A DNA stretch of 64,000 bases, taken from the NCBI RefSeq assembly GCF_040581485.1, contig NC_090131.1, positions 26,672,532 to 26,736,531 on the forward strand, given 5' to 3'. Shown here in pieces: positions 46,291-60,900 of this stretch (its first letter is position 1; each line of letters starts with the position of its first letter). The notes beneath the pieces are model-generated. The model was given only the letters and a program-made list of their open reading frames with translations. It did no database searches and was not told the DNA's origin. The translations under genes were made by a program, and so were the position numbers. The stretch comes from Linepithema humile. Lineage: Eukaryota > Arthropoda > Insecta > Hymenoptera > Formicidae.

Positions 46291-49200
46291 GTCCGAGAGA
46301 CGACGGGAAATTGATATTTTGTTCTTTTACTGGCGTCTCAATTCCTGATCATGTCATCGAAGCTTGTTTGCTGAATATCGCAACGTGCAATCATGTAAAC
46401 AAACAAAAAAAAAGCAAAAATAATATCACACGCTTTATTCTGGATCAATAATATAATTAATTTTAATTCTGAATCATGAAGCTAGATTCTGCACGCAATA
46501 TATCTAAAACTGTGTGTAGTGTTTTTATTTGTAGAGAAAATTGGATATTTTGTTCGCCTCTGTATTTTTCACGATTTTTTACAAGTATTCAGTTCGGTAT
46601 AAAGCCGCATGAAGAATCGTATGCGACTGCGTTTCCGGTGACACCGGAACGATCTTCAGGGTCGTCTGTGCGAAGCGCAATTAACTAATTAAGTAATAAT
46701 TATGGATCGAAGCGCTGTTAAGATAGAGGGAAGCTTCATAATTGGATGATACGGCGTCTTAATTGTCGGATATTTCATAGTATCTAGAACATGTATTTAC
46801 GCGTGTGCGTCTCGATTTCTCTGAAATCTACATTTTACATCTTCCAAAGTATTTAAAGAAAACCGTATATTTGTAACTAAAATGCAGCTAAAACCATTAT
46901 TTTTTTTTCTTATTAGCAGAAAAACTTAAATACAAAATTGAAGCAATGTCGCTCACTATAACTGATAAAATATTAATTAAATCAATTAAGAAATTTTTAG
47001 AATTAAAAAAAACTACAATTTTTCTATTTAAATCATAAACGAAGTTTTCGTGCATAAATTCGTTTTTTAGCGATGTTTATGAAAAAATATTCTTCAATTC
47101 TAACGTCTAGATTTAATCGTAAAGATTATTCCTTTATATGTGACACAAATGTGAAAGAAACACTAATGACAAACGCTATCTTTTATCGGGTGTGCATCGA
47201 TCACTAGAACCATTGTGTCGATTTGTCAATTTTTATCGGGTTATCATTATCGTGATCTGATGATTCACTGACTGCCGACCTTTGATCATCCTCATTTCAG
47301 TCTATCTCGTGATTGTAATACGTGCCATTTCCATTCTCTTATCCGCGAAACTATGAGCTTCTAATCAAGTTTACATAGTTTCACAACTTCGTGTATCCAT
47401 TATTTATGAATGACAATTATACATTGGAATAATAGCCAACTAACTAAAATATAACTCGTGTGTAGAGCTCTGATTTAATTATGCTGTCCAAAATCAAATT
47501 TGAATGAAGATAAATTGCGATAATTACACACGCTATGGACAGCCGCGTCGTCTGAAGATAAATTACAACAATTACGCGTTTCAATATCCGTTCTATCCTT
47601 AGTCTTTTGTTACGGTAGCATCCCTTGAGATTTTTCATACACAGTGTATATATTGTGTCACGTCTGTCCAAAGTCATCGCATTTGTCAAAACTTGGAAGC
47701 GGCAATTAGGAGCGCGGCATCTCGCTAAAAGAGATCGGCGTCCGTGGTTCATTGTCAGCTACTCGAGAGTCAGTTCTATTCATTGAACGGGTACAAGTCC
47801 ACTAGTCGTCATAAAGCGAGACGAGTAATAAACATTTCCAAGTCCTCTCTGTTACATGTCCGCTCGCTGCTCGTGACATTTGCCAACTGCATTCCTGCGT
47901 CGCGCCTATCCCCGCTCGACTACATTGTTCGCCATTAATCGGCAACGATTGCCGTACGTAATCACGACGGAGAACCTCGTCGCTGTCGTCGATTTTTCTC
48001 GCGGAACTGTTATCTCGTAGATGCTGTCGATGCACATCATATTATTGCGCGGATCGTGTTTCCGCGCCTCTGTGTCTATGTATGTTTACATTCGGTTACG
48101 CGGACACGCGCATCGTCTTCGTCGTCACCGCCGCCGTCATCGTCGAGAATTGTGCAAGAAACCTCGGCATATTTCACTGCCTTACCGGTGCCGGGTGAAA
48201 AAACACCGGCCGGCGCACACAGCAATCTCGGCCTGAGCTCTCGCCTGAGCGATGGCCGGCCGGTCGTATCGTCTCTCGCATCCCACCGTCGAACGACACC
48301 TGTAATTCACGCCTACGAAATACCTACGTGATCTCCCACGTGAGACCGGCGAGTTGTGTTGTGACACAAATTGCGAATGCTTATTATTGATCGCGCATGG
48401 CTTTTCAGTTTGCTCGCTGAAGCAAGATTTATGAAGTTTCCCCGCGAACTGTGACACACTCGCGGTGCATTAACGTAAAGAGCTTATTTCCGGATGGTCT
48501 TAAATTCATATTACTGCTTAAGCAGGCTTTCCCCGGTTACGTTTAACACGTAATCTCCATTTGAAACGCATGGCTGTAAAACGGTATGGAAATAAAGTTC
48601 TCTTCAATTCCTATTTTATTATTTAACTCATCATTCTAAATATATAAATCCGAGATGTTTCGAAGTCAACTTTCTAATTCTAATTATTCAATTTTTTTTA
48701 GAATTATCAGAACGTAAAATCATTCAGAATTTATAATTATATTTGCTTCAAAACGCAAGTACAGAAATAAGCTTTTTAGCTTAATCCAACATATATTATT
48801 AACTTTTTAAATGAAATAATTTGAAATGCATTTATATTTATTTGTCCCGTAATTTTTTAAATGAAAAAGAAGCTATAATTATATTACACTCGCATTTTAT
48901 ATAGGCCGATCTTTCTTCTAATAGATAATTAGAATAAACGGCATTTCAAGTGTACGCGCTTTGAATTGTATTTTTAATTGAACGTTCTAGTAGAGTGCAC
49001 TGTCTTCATTTCGTGTGCATTTGCCTTTAATAACGTCCTGGTTTCTCACAATCTAGCGTACAAATGGAAAACGTAGCTGCACATAGCAGTAGTTTGTTGA
49101 CCTCCTAATACATCTGTGATTCCGTGACACACATTGCGAATATTTATCGGCTGCGTGTCTATCGGTGTAACTTTTCACGTATGCCATCTGCTCAGACATC

Positions 49201-52200
49201 GAGAAATCTCGGATTGATTTTTTATCTACAAACAATTTTATGCATACAATTGGTCGTATTTCTACGAATAAATAACTTTATTACATTCCACAGTACGTAA
49301 TTCACTTAGAACGTTACATAAGCTTAAATAATATTTTGCTCGCTCGAACAACCTTGATGAATCATTCCGTCATGAAAAGCATTGGTATCGATATTTTCGT
49401 TTTGTTACGTTTTGTTGAAACGGCACGGAGTAAAAATATAGCTTTTATTTCTCTCATAATAGCCGCTGTAATCGAGTCGAGCCAATTTTTCGCAGCACTA
49501 AAACTGCCAAGTGCGTCTTCGGTATCATCAGTGTCCTCTTCGCGAAATCGTAAACGTAAAATTTTTACTGCGGACGCGGCGTAAAATTTTTACCGGCAGA
49601 CGAGAAATGTACCGCAAACGCGAGCCATGCTTGCCATTGTGGAAAGCACTTTAAGCGCGTTTTTTTGCAATCCGACTCGCTCCTTTCTTCGCCTCTCTTT
49701 TTCCGCTTGCGGACTCCGCTGTCTCGAAGACGTCGTTACGCGCATTCGGCATACGGCCGACGCATTCCACGTGCGCGTATTTTTTCAAAAGATTGTTTAC
49801 GCTAGTAAGCGAGTCCTCTCGGCGTTGACACGACGATGACCCTCGTCACGATTGCACACGCGTACGTGCTTCTCTTAAATATGCCGCTGCATCCGAGCGA
49901 CGTGAAAGGCAATTTTCTTTTGTCTGCGAATTCCGACAACTCTGACAAATCGTGATTTCAAATGTGTAAAAAACAAATCAAGTGTTTTTGACATATATTA
50001 TTGTTCTCTATACACTTATCATCTCTATGATTTTATTTAACATTTACAATTTATTGTCTATAAGATAACGCAGTAGATTATTGACTATTAATTGACACGA
50101 TAAATAATAAATAATATCAATCGTATTATTATATTTTTTACAGTAGATAATATTTTAAGGGACACACACACACTCGATTGATCAGGAATTAGAAGACGCC
50201 AGATTCATTGAATTCCAGCTGATGTCTTCGCGCAATTACGTGTAATGCAAATGAACATAAAGTGTAAAATTAACGTTCCCTTGATCTCGGAATATAATCG
50301 GCCATAAGGTTAAACGTACCATAGCGCACAAATTAGATTTGTTCAGCAAACAGGTGATCGATCGCGCGGATGGAATTAATCCTTAATGATTAATCAACGG
50401 AGCGAGGCCGAGCGAAAAGTTCATTCGCGCCGTCGGTCCATTCACTGCGAAACTTGTTCAACGTACGAACGAACTAGCAAGATCGCAATAGGCATGCGAG
50501 GTGCATTGGCAACTTTCTTTCCACTTTTTCAACGCTCATATAGGTTCGCGTCCGCGATGTATTTACTTTCAACGTGTCTTGCCGGCACGGCCGGCGTGCC
50601 GATCTTGGCGGATGTATGAGAGTGGAACGGCTAAAGTTTCATTTAGTTCCGTGTGAAAATATCGCGCTCTGCCGGCGCAAGGCTATCGAGAAACTCGTTT
50701 TTCGTAGAAGCTGATTTCAAATTAACCTTCGCTAAATTTAATCAAATTATTGCACGAGTAAGATTTTTACTACGATTTCTCCCGCCAAAGGGGAAATTTT
50801 TTTGACACATCATTATCTTTATTTTATATTATTATTCAGTAATAATTACATGACAACGTATTTGTATACTTTTTATCCTAAGATTATGATAATCTTATTA
50901 CTGATAATGATATCTTTTTACATAAGCTTAACTTTTTTCAGCTGATGAGATTAGAATTTTTTCCTGAGAAAGATAATTTTGCGCATTCCTAAGTATGTCG
51001 AATCATCAAACGTACACTTAACCGAACGTAAATAATTTATAAAGCGATTATGACGAAGGAATATTGGCATATAATTTCCTCCCTCGCGATTAATCGCACG
51101 CAAACCGTTCCCATAGAGAATTTTCCACGCTTTCTGTAATTTGCATGCGCATCCCACATGCATCCCATATATAAAGTTTTAACACCGTTTGAGCATCATT
51201 AAGTAACAATTACGACACGTTCAAGGAGAATGGCGTAATATTCACACACGATTGGATTTAATACCGTAACTGTCGCGTTATTTAACATTCCGTGAATTAA
51301 TTATACAGCCGGTCACAATAATAGCGAATAATTCTGCATGCATCTAGAGGAGGTTTGCGAGCTATCGTGCGTAACGGAATGCAATCAAGGGCTTGATAAA
51401 TAACGGCATAAAAAAAAAATCACGTTGAATATTCATCACCGGTGTATCAACATTGGACAGGTATTTTGCGCGGCGGCGTGCGGTATTCGTCGCGTGAACA
51501 GTTACAGCGTGAGGTAGCCTGTGCCTGCCTTCGATATCTTTTCCATGTTTTCTGCGATTTGCATATACGCCTACCGGTCTGTAAAACCGCCCGGTACCGG
51601 GCTGCGTCCCGCGTAATGTGCACGGGGAAAATTACCGGCGCGATAATATTACTCGATCGGAGCACGCGAGCTCCAATCCGGACGAATCTGCCGCTAAATA
51701 AATGCGGGGAGAAAGGTCGAAAGGCGGAGATTGATGCCGCCGTAATTTCGGCTTCAATTTCCCGTTCCGTAAAAAAGTTATGCTAATCGCGGCTAATCAA
51801 CAGTTGCCGATGAACATACGGATTTACTTTCGTGTCCGCGGACCTTTCCATTTCATCGTTGTTTAACAGTTCAATTGATCTAATTATTACTTCAATTGAT
51901 CGAATCATTAATTAACATCACTGTCTACATGCATTGCGCGCGTTATTACGATTTAGAAATAAAACGGAGAGAATAAAATCCTGATTAGAGTCAATTAGCG
52001 CCGATAAAATCAGCTCTATAAAATGAAAACACTTGGGCGAAATTATAAAAGTTCCAATTCCCGTTCGAGGCGCACGTGGTGAGCGACAGAAAGAGCGATA
52101 GAGAGAAAGATGATAATCGAGACATTCTCCCGGATTACGTTTTCTCGACCGCGCGCGATGCAACACGCGCACGTGCATGCTGCGTACAGACGTAATTGCG

Positions 52201-55200
52201 GCTCGTGTTGCATTCTCGGGGCCGATTCCTCTTTTAAGGTGCGCCGAGAGGCTTCGATAAACCTCGATTCCGTAAGAGATTCGTGAAACGCGAGGCGATT
52301 GCCACGGCACGCGAATGATGGTCATTGAAACATTGTTGAATAACAATATTAATAACAATATCAAAATTATCCGGAAGCTTTGCAGTTGAGAGTATCTTAT
52401 TTTACAACTTGTGGAACACGTGTTCCGCGATTGCGATGTAAGTACTTCGATAAATTTAGACTTACTTTCCTCTGCTGTTGCTCGGATACAGTTATTCGTT
52501 ACTGTAGTGTTCCGTTAAATAAAGGCGAGGTGAGAAATGACATGGTGGAGAGAGAGGAGAGATAGTCGCCGATAGAAGCGGCAGTATTTCTGCGATCAAG
52601 CGCGTCATCGTTTAATTTACCAGCAACGAGCTTTGATGCGCCGCGACGCGCCGTCTATTATCTATCGCATTTAGCGTCTCGTCGGCGCTTGTTGCCACGA
52701 AAATACGAAATTTACACCTTCGTTAACGGAACGGCCCGTGAACGCTGGGATATAAAACGGATCGTAAATGTGCACCTTCTCGATATATCATCGCGCGTAC
52801 ACGAGCAACAAAATACCTGCTCGCATTCCCTTCCGTCGCCAGTGCGTGGAACATCTCGAGCATGTCCAAGGTTATTAACCCTTTGGCACAAGCGAAAATT
52901 ACAGCTTAGAATTTTCCAGCTTGCACGCGAGGGACTACTCGCACGGTGCGAATGAATGAAAATGTAATATTCAGTAAAAAAGTTTTATGTAAAATCAAAA
53001 ATCTTGCCTATATATATAGATTTTTCCAATTTTGCAGTTGAAAAAAATAGACATAAGTTTGCTGAAAAGTGTTGAAATATTTTTAGAAAATTAATCTACA
53101 GAAAAATATATAGAATAAAATTGCTTTTTTTAACTGAAGAATTTCGAAAAAAAAATGTAAAATTTGTAATAAAACGATATTCGAAGAACGTTGAAAGGAA
53201 TGCTATAAATGCAATGGAATCTAAATTTCCCAGCCGATTTAGGATTTGACTCACGATACAATTAGACGAAAAGGATTATTGGGTCCAAGGCTAAACGTAG
53301 GCATCAAGTACATTCAAGGCCGCGAATACTCGTTTCAACCACGCATCCTGTGGTTGAAATTTTCTGAAGGTGGGATACATTCGCATAAGTAATTATACTC
53401 GAGACTTGTCGCGCGGGGATACGTTTATATATACATATGCAGTCATAAAGCACTGATCGTTTCCTCTGCCTTTGCATGGCTCGAGGCGTGTCTCGTCGGC
53501 GACGTAAAATCAGACAGCCGACGGGAATTTCGATGAAACTTTCCTTTTTTTCATACCGTTCCTGCACAAGATTTGCATAATTCGGTCTTTACAAAGCTAG
53601 CGATATCTCTGACACATGGTGCTTCTGTCGCCTTTTATGCATCATTTTTCAAGATAACGACATTTACATATGTTGATTCATGCGTCTCGCCTCTCGAGAT
53701 TGAGGAGAAATTATCAAATCGAATTCCCGTTGAGATTTTGCTGTTTGCAAATATGCAGTATTTCATAACTCTATATATCACAAGACACAACAGAAAGATA
53801 AACAGTCTATAAAAATTAATTTTGCTGTTCTTTTATCGATATTAATTCATTACTTCATCAACTGGCGGTTATCGAAATATTTTTGAAGTAATAATATTAT
53901 CGCGCATTTATTTCGAATTATATTTACGAAGAAAAAACGCGCGTTGCACAAATCTTTTTAAAATACGCGAATATTTCCAATGTGTGTACAATTATGTGAA
54001 ACGACAGGTTTCTGGTGAAATGATAGTTTCTCGACACGCAGGAAATATTAATTTCCACCTGAAGTTTATACGTGGAAAATCTGGAATCCAGAGCGTCGAC
54101 GAGGAATTCCCGGCATGCGGGATCGAAACGCATTGGTAAGTTCGGTCTCGAGGAGCGGCATACACACCGAAGCCCACTCACCTTCCTTCCTTTTCCCTTC
54201 CCTTTTCGCCTGTGACTGTTAGGTCGCTGTCGAGATCCTTAGGCCAGCGTTAGAACTGCGAGCGGGAATTCTTTCACGTCGAGTCCGCGGTTACCTGCGG
54301 TGCGTGAGAACACGCCGGGGCGAAATAGGTACATTTAATATCTCATACAATCCGCAATTTTAATGTTTCCTCGTTTTCGCAACCCACGTTCTGCCGCATT
54401 AACGTCGTTTCTGAATTAACGTTAAACTCGCTAGGAAGAAAGTAAACTTGAAATTGTATTCTGATAAATATCTTCATAAACAGCGTAAAAAAACGAAAAG
54501 ATATGTAAATAAAATACTAGTGTAACAAAATTTCTCCAACAGAGCGTGAATTTTAGAATTTATACTTTCAATATATTTAATGCCGAAAATAAAAAAAAGA
54601 GAATAAGCCGTTCTATTAAATGTTCGTAAACTTTCGCCGAGGAAAAGTTGCCTACAAATTGACGAAATGGACAGGAAGCGCAGAGAGAACTTGGAACATC
54701 CTGTACACAGTCCTTACTTGGGAGTTCCATCCGTCGAGCGTGCTCGCCGATTTTTTTTTTTTTTTTTTCCTTTTCTCATTAGCCGTAACCGCAGCCAAGG
54801 TAGCGGCGCGTAATTTAAGAAAAATACAATGAGCCTTTCTGTTACGTGGAAACGTAGGATCGCATTCCCACCGACGATGGTCACAAATCGCCGTTATCAG
54901 ATCTTACGAGTTATCGTTAGTTGCGCAATCGACTTAACGCGCGATATAATTCTACGACCGAAATTCGTTGGCACGTAAAATCGTATACGCACTTTTAATG
55001 GAATGACAGCGTAGACCGGTCACTCGGCGCTACTGAAAGCGGCACCCATTTCTCTCTCTCGTTAAAACCAAGTGTCCTATAAAAACACGTCACTATAATA
55101 GTTTATCTCCACCGATATTAAATTGCGGCCGATATAAAACAATCGTGAGCCATTCTGAAATTCAAAACATTCACAATTTAATTTATTCTATCGCGATTAT

Positions 55201-57900
55201 TAATTCATGCATTTTAATTGCATCAAATTGGTGTTTTATTCAATTAATGTAATTTAATTTGCATTTATGCGCATATTTGTATTACTTTATTATGAATTAT
55301 TTTTTAATATGCACGCCGAATGATTGATCAACAATTTCAATATTTCGGTTCAACAATTTATAATATTATTCATTATTTTTATAAGCATTTGTAATGATTT
55401 ATCATTCATGCGATTAATCGCTCAGTAATTTATCGCATATTGGAAGCGTTTTTCGACTAACGCTACACAATTACGATGAAATTTAAAGACCAGCTCCGTT
55501 TCGTCGTGGAAGCACTCGTCGCAACGTCACCTGTCATCGCGCGAAATGACAAGCGATCGTCGTGCCTGTCACATAACAATACCTCCTTTGCATTCCCACG
55601 GCGTCCAATCTCGTCGTAAATTGCAAAATTGACTTCGAACAGCTTGCTCGTCGGTGAAAGCGAATCGAAATTACTTATCGCCTAACGAGTACCTCTTTAT
55701 TACTTATTTCTGCGTGCCGGACTGATTTACGTTTAGCGATCGATTTAGCAGAATCATTAGAGAATCACGAGCGAGATCTCCGAGCCGAACGTCCGCTCAC
55801 CCGCGCTGTTTACACTTTCAAAACTATGAACGGGCTCAGCCGACTGAATAATTAAGCCGTAGTCAATGACTCGGATAATACTTGGTATTCCAATAGGGAC
55901 AGACATAAAACTAAAAGAGAAACTTGAAGAAGAAGCCCGCGGTTTTTCTCGTCCGAGCGCTTTATCGTTCGCGTAAAGCGTGTTGTCGCGCGAGTCGTCG
56001 TAATCTCGCAAGCTGTAAATTATTTTTATGCAAGTTTGATTGCAATCAGATTACCGGCATTTATATTATTGATATACAAGACAATTCAATTGCCTTAATT
56101 AAACAATTGTTCTTTATATCTTAATCAATAATGATGATCAATAATGATTAATAGTTCTCGCGTCTCAAATTCTTCTCGCGTTTTCTGTAATTGGCAAAGC
56201 TTTAACAATTTGATGAATATTTAATTTCGTTAATTTTATCAGCGGCTTCCAAAGCCGCACATTAACGTGCAAACGTATCGCACAGGAAACGCATGACTTT
56301 TCTTTAATAACTAGACACGCAACCTTTACGTAAACTTGTTAGTACGTTTATGACCCAGCGTTATGAAATAGCAATCGTTGCGATTACGCAAACGCGATTG
56401 ACAGCATACGGTTGCGTTCGCTGAATGTATTTGCAGGACTCATTGAAGGAATATCGTGCGTAATATCACGGGGCTCGCAGAGCGTTAAACGACACTAATT
56501 GAACGTGTGCACAGTTTTATTTAGCAGCAATTTGCGTATCACAATACATGTCTATATTCGAGAATAACAATATGATTTGAAATAATTTTTTACATTGACA
56601 ATTAAATGTCGAGTAATTATTCACAATTAAGTTTTCATAGTTTCGAAAGGTTCTGTTGAATTCACTGGTATTTTCCAACTGGTAGAACTTGTTTTCTTTT
56701 ATTGCAACGACGTGAAAATATGTTGAAACTGATAAGTTTGAATCTTCATATGTTTCCTTTTACTCCTTAGATATGCAGATACTTACTTAAGTAGTTTACT
56801 CGCTGTTTAACGCGAGAAGCAGCCATCTGAATAGGAATTTCTCTTGGAACAAATTCAGAATTTCACATTCCTCGCGCATAGTTATGCAAAAGACAAATTG
56901 TCGTCTCGGCTTCTTGCGCTCCTATCAGGATTATCGACGTGGATCTTGTGACGCATCAATTTACACACGACGCGATAAACCTCGCGATTAAGAAACGAGG
57001 AAGACAAATACTACTGTGACAATCGTTTCGCGATTTCGAAATGATTTATAAAGACTCATCTGAAACTTCACTTCATCCACAATCGCAAATCGCTTGCATA
57101 ATGCATTGTCAATTCATTCTTTATAAATATTTCAGACAACATTAGTGTCGGCTATTAGGTAATCTGAAAAATATTTCTGACGATTAATTAATTAAGTTAT
57201 TTTTAATAATTAGCGATAAAGGAGCCGCGTATTGCGCAAAGCGCTGCATTAAAAATAAAAGCGAAACTTGCGAAAACTCGAGGCAAGCTAATCGCGCGTA
57301 AAACCGCGTCTAATGCGAAACAGGCGGAGAAGGAAGTGAAAAGTGAACGAGGCTACGTGCGTGCGCGTTGAAACCGCGGCGGAGTGTCCGGCGAGCGATT
57401 AGCTCCATTGAGCGTCGAGCGTTTCACCTTCGCGAAATCGAAGTTCGATAAATCGCGGTTGGCGAAGGAACAGGCATGAGGAAAGACGGAATTCCAGACA
57501 TGTTTGGCGAACGAATTAGGCTCATTGGAATTTCACTCCGGGGGCAAGGCGGGGTTCTCCTCTGGACTTTCTTGAGAGCCAAGTATGGTGTCCGCCTGAC
57601 CCGGTAGCCGGATACGCGTCGCGCTACGTGCAAGTATCGCCGTTGCTGTCAATTAAATTGTCGAACCCGCACGCTGCACCGGAGCGGCCTGGCAACAACA
57701 ATATCTTCATGACTAGCCCGACCGGCGGAATGCGACGCGAAAAAACCGGGCGCGCATAAATTAAACCGTGGAGCGCGGAACCGCCAATTAGGATTTTCGT
57801 GCGCCCTTGCTCGCCCGTGACAAATTATTGCCTGACACATAATTCAGAGCCCCCTTTCAGCGATACATTCGTAATGGGAACCGTGGCCTCTCTGTTTCAG
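46291..57900. other. Upstream region of EPS8 (11.6 kb), no gene identified
   Basis: Probably the long 5' intron of EPS8 if its promoter is near 45.6-46.2 kb, otherwise intergenic. AT-rich stretches (46.4-47.5, 48.6-49.0, 49.9-50.2, 52.9-53.2 and 55.1-55.4 kb) alternate with CpG-rich ones (47.9-48.4, 49.5-49.9, 51.4-51.8, 52.0-52.3, 54.1-54.3 and 57.2-57.8 kb). An 18-T run is at 54751-54768. Small ORFs on both strands show no recognisable family. Confidence 0.7.
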
Positions 57901-57930
57901 TTGTAATCAGCGCGGCACATCCTGGTTACC
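57901..57930 (+). other. Eps8: EPS8 5' UTR segment in the first coding exon
   Basis: The acceptor CTGTTTCAG ends at 57900. The 30 nt before the ATG contain an in-frame TAA (57904-57906), which fixes the start. Context GTTACC before ATGCC is favourable. Confidence 0.75.
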
Positions 57931-57973
57931 ATGCCGTACTACAACAGTGGTCACAGTCCCGCTTACAACAAAG
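57931..57973 (+). CDS. Eps8: EPS8 coding exon 1
   Basis: Fourteen codons, MPYYNSGHSPAYNK, plus one base. The donor is AAAG before GTGAGT. Confidence 0.88.
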
Positions 57974-60900
57974 GTGAGTTCTCTCATTCGCATTGCGAAA
58001 TAAAAGCTAATTACACTTCAAAGCGAATCATCAGTCGCTATCGTTCGTCCGGTAATTGCGTCCGATTTACTTTTCGTCGCGATTTGCCGAAACAGAAATG
58101 GAAGAGACTTACGAGATTCGGCAAAATTGAAAACAGTTCAACAATATCTTTCATTTAAAGAAATAAAAAAAATATGGAATATTGAAGAAGAGGAACTTTG
58201 TATGAGATTGCGCGCGTTGGAGGAGTTGAGAAAAAGTTTGCAGTAACATTTCAATTATTTTAGTGATATTGCGATAATAAAAAGGAGAATTTTAATGAAC
58301 CAGTTAATTAAAGTGACTCTCACGTTTCAGATGGAGGTTCCAGCGGGCCGTCGAGCACTTCGGGCGGCCGCGCCAGCAGCTCGGAGCCGACGTATATGAT
58401 GGAGCACTTGGCCACGTTCACCGTCACGAAGGAAACCGGTATTGTTTATCCGGCGGACGGTATGCGCCGGCTCCTGCAGCTGGAGAAAAGCAATGGCATT
58501 TGGAGTCAAAAAATGCAGCTCCGTCTGGAGCGAAACTGGGTCCTTATCATGGACAACGAGACAGGGGTAATTTTTCTCGTTTACACCGCGCGCGGCTTCC
58601 ACCGTGAAACTCATCCGGAAAACGTGTTTGCGCGACCTAACGACGCCGTTAATTAAATCCATATATTTTACCGCGTCCTCGATCCCTCGATATAACTGTA
58701 TTAAGCGGCAGCTTCCTTCGTCGAAGGCCGCCACGAAATGATATCGTATGCGAAATTAATTGTTTGACACGGTTGAAGGCTATCCGTATAATTTATATCA
58801 GCGTTTTCGAATCGCCATGTCACGCGAGAAAGTAGATCGTTCGCGAAATTGCCGCACGCACAATCGGCGACAGTTTCACTTAACGACGTACGACGACATT
58901 TCAGGCCGTCATGGAGCGATTCCCGGCGGCGCTGATACAGGAACCGACGGCGTTCACGTCCAGGGATCCCATGGAGATGTACAACAACATTCTGGTCTTC
59001 ACCGTGGCCGACGACAGCGGTTCCGGCCAGCGGGCTGAAATGCACATATTCCAGTGTCAGAGCGTGTCGGCGCAGGATCTTGTCGAGGATCTAAAGATGC
59101 TGCAAATGGGAAAACTGGTCACAGGCGGCTCGCCTAGAGGTCCGAGGGGTCATATTCCACCCCCGCCCGCCCTGCCGCCACCGGAACCACCTCTGAACGG
59201 CGTCAGCGTCAGGGAACAAGTATCCGCTTTCAACGCGAATGGTGAATATGCAGTTGTTGAAGATCTAAAATTACTCACTGAAAATATTAAGAATCGAATA
59301 ATATAAAGTATTTGCTGTCTGACAATAATTGAAATTCTATAGCATTTTTGAAGGAATACAGAGTTATTAACTTGTGAATTTAAATTGAACACAGCAGACG
59401 GCCAGAACGACATATCCCGCGAAGAGAACAATGACGAGGTGTCGTCGACGTCGTCGGAGAAGTACGAGCGCGACGTGACGATTCTGAATCACTGTTTCGA
59501 CGATATCGAGAAGTTTATCGCGCGCCTGCAGCACGCGGCTGCCGCGTCCCGCGAGCTGGAGCGCCGTCGGCGCAATCGAAAGTCGAAGAAGAGAAACCTC
59601 GGCGACGGCATGTTGACGATGAGAGCGAAGCCGCCGCCCGAGATGGAGTTCATCGACATCTTCCAGAAGTTCAAGCTCTCGTTTAACCTGCTGGCCAAGC
59701 TCAAGGCGCACATCCACGATCCTAATGCGCCGGAGCTCGTGCACTTTCTCTTCACGCCGCTTGCGCTGATCGTGGACGCTTCTCACGACACTAATTACGA
59801 CCCGAACTTACCCAGTAAGGTAGTGTCGCCGTTACTAACGCGAGAAGCGGTCAATCTGCTAATAAACTGCGTGACCAGCAAAGAGACCGAGCTCTGGCAC
59901 TCGCTGGGCGACACGTGGCTGATACCGCGCGACCAATGGAAGGGCCATGTCCCGCCGTACCACCCGATCTTCATGGACGGCTGGTCACCGGAGTATCCCA
60001 TCCCCGAGGACAGAGATCACGATCACCTGGCGTCCTTGCTGAACGCGGACAAGCAGAAGAGGGACGAGTTACCGGAACAGCAGAACGATTCTTACTACAA
60101 CCATCGCGATGTTGATGAATCGCATTACAGCAGCGACTATCTGGAATACGAGAGCCGGGAGGAACGCGGCGGTAACGAGTACTTCGACAGGAATTACGGG
60201 CCCAGCTCGGAGTTGTACGGACGTGAAGACCGAGTGGATCAGACCAGGGCGCACAGCGACATTTCCGTGGATTCGATCGAGAGAGCTCCCAGAGCGGCCG
60301 CTGGCCTGGACAGAGCGCAAGAAGCGTGGCTGGACGAGCTGGTGGCGCGTCACGCTAAAATCGTGCAGGTCACTTATCCGCGAACAGCGAACAACGACAA
60401 GGAGCTCACGGTGGTGAGAGGCGAGTACTTGGAAGTTCTCGATGACAGCAGGAAATGGTGGAAGGCGAGGAACTCGCGAGGACAGGTTGCTCACGTACCG
60501 CACACTATCGTCACGCCGCATAATCCCGCCGCTCATTCCGCTGATAATGATGTCTTTAACAATCCTCTGTACACCAGCAGATACCCGAGGCAAGGGCATG
60601 GCTATAATTATGAGGTGAGAGTCATCGAGCGGCGAACACACCCTTCCTGAATAACTTGTCGATGAATAATTGTGTACGGTGCGCAGCACCGAAGTATACG
60701 TGAATGAAGTACATGTTTTGCAGACGTTTAACTCGGTGAAAAGAGAGGTTAAATTTTCAACGTAATCGTGTTCTACATATTTTTTTTATATTTTGAAACA
60801 CAAGAGAGATATTTGAATGTTTTTTTTTTTTCTGTACAAAATACTGAAATTAGTTAGAAAATTAATTATAAATTTCTGATGTTTCTGTATATTAGTGAAA

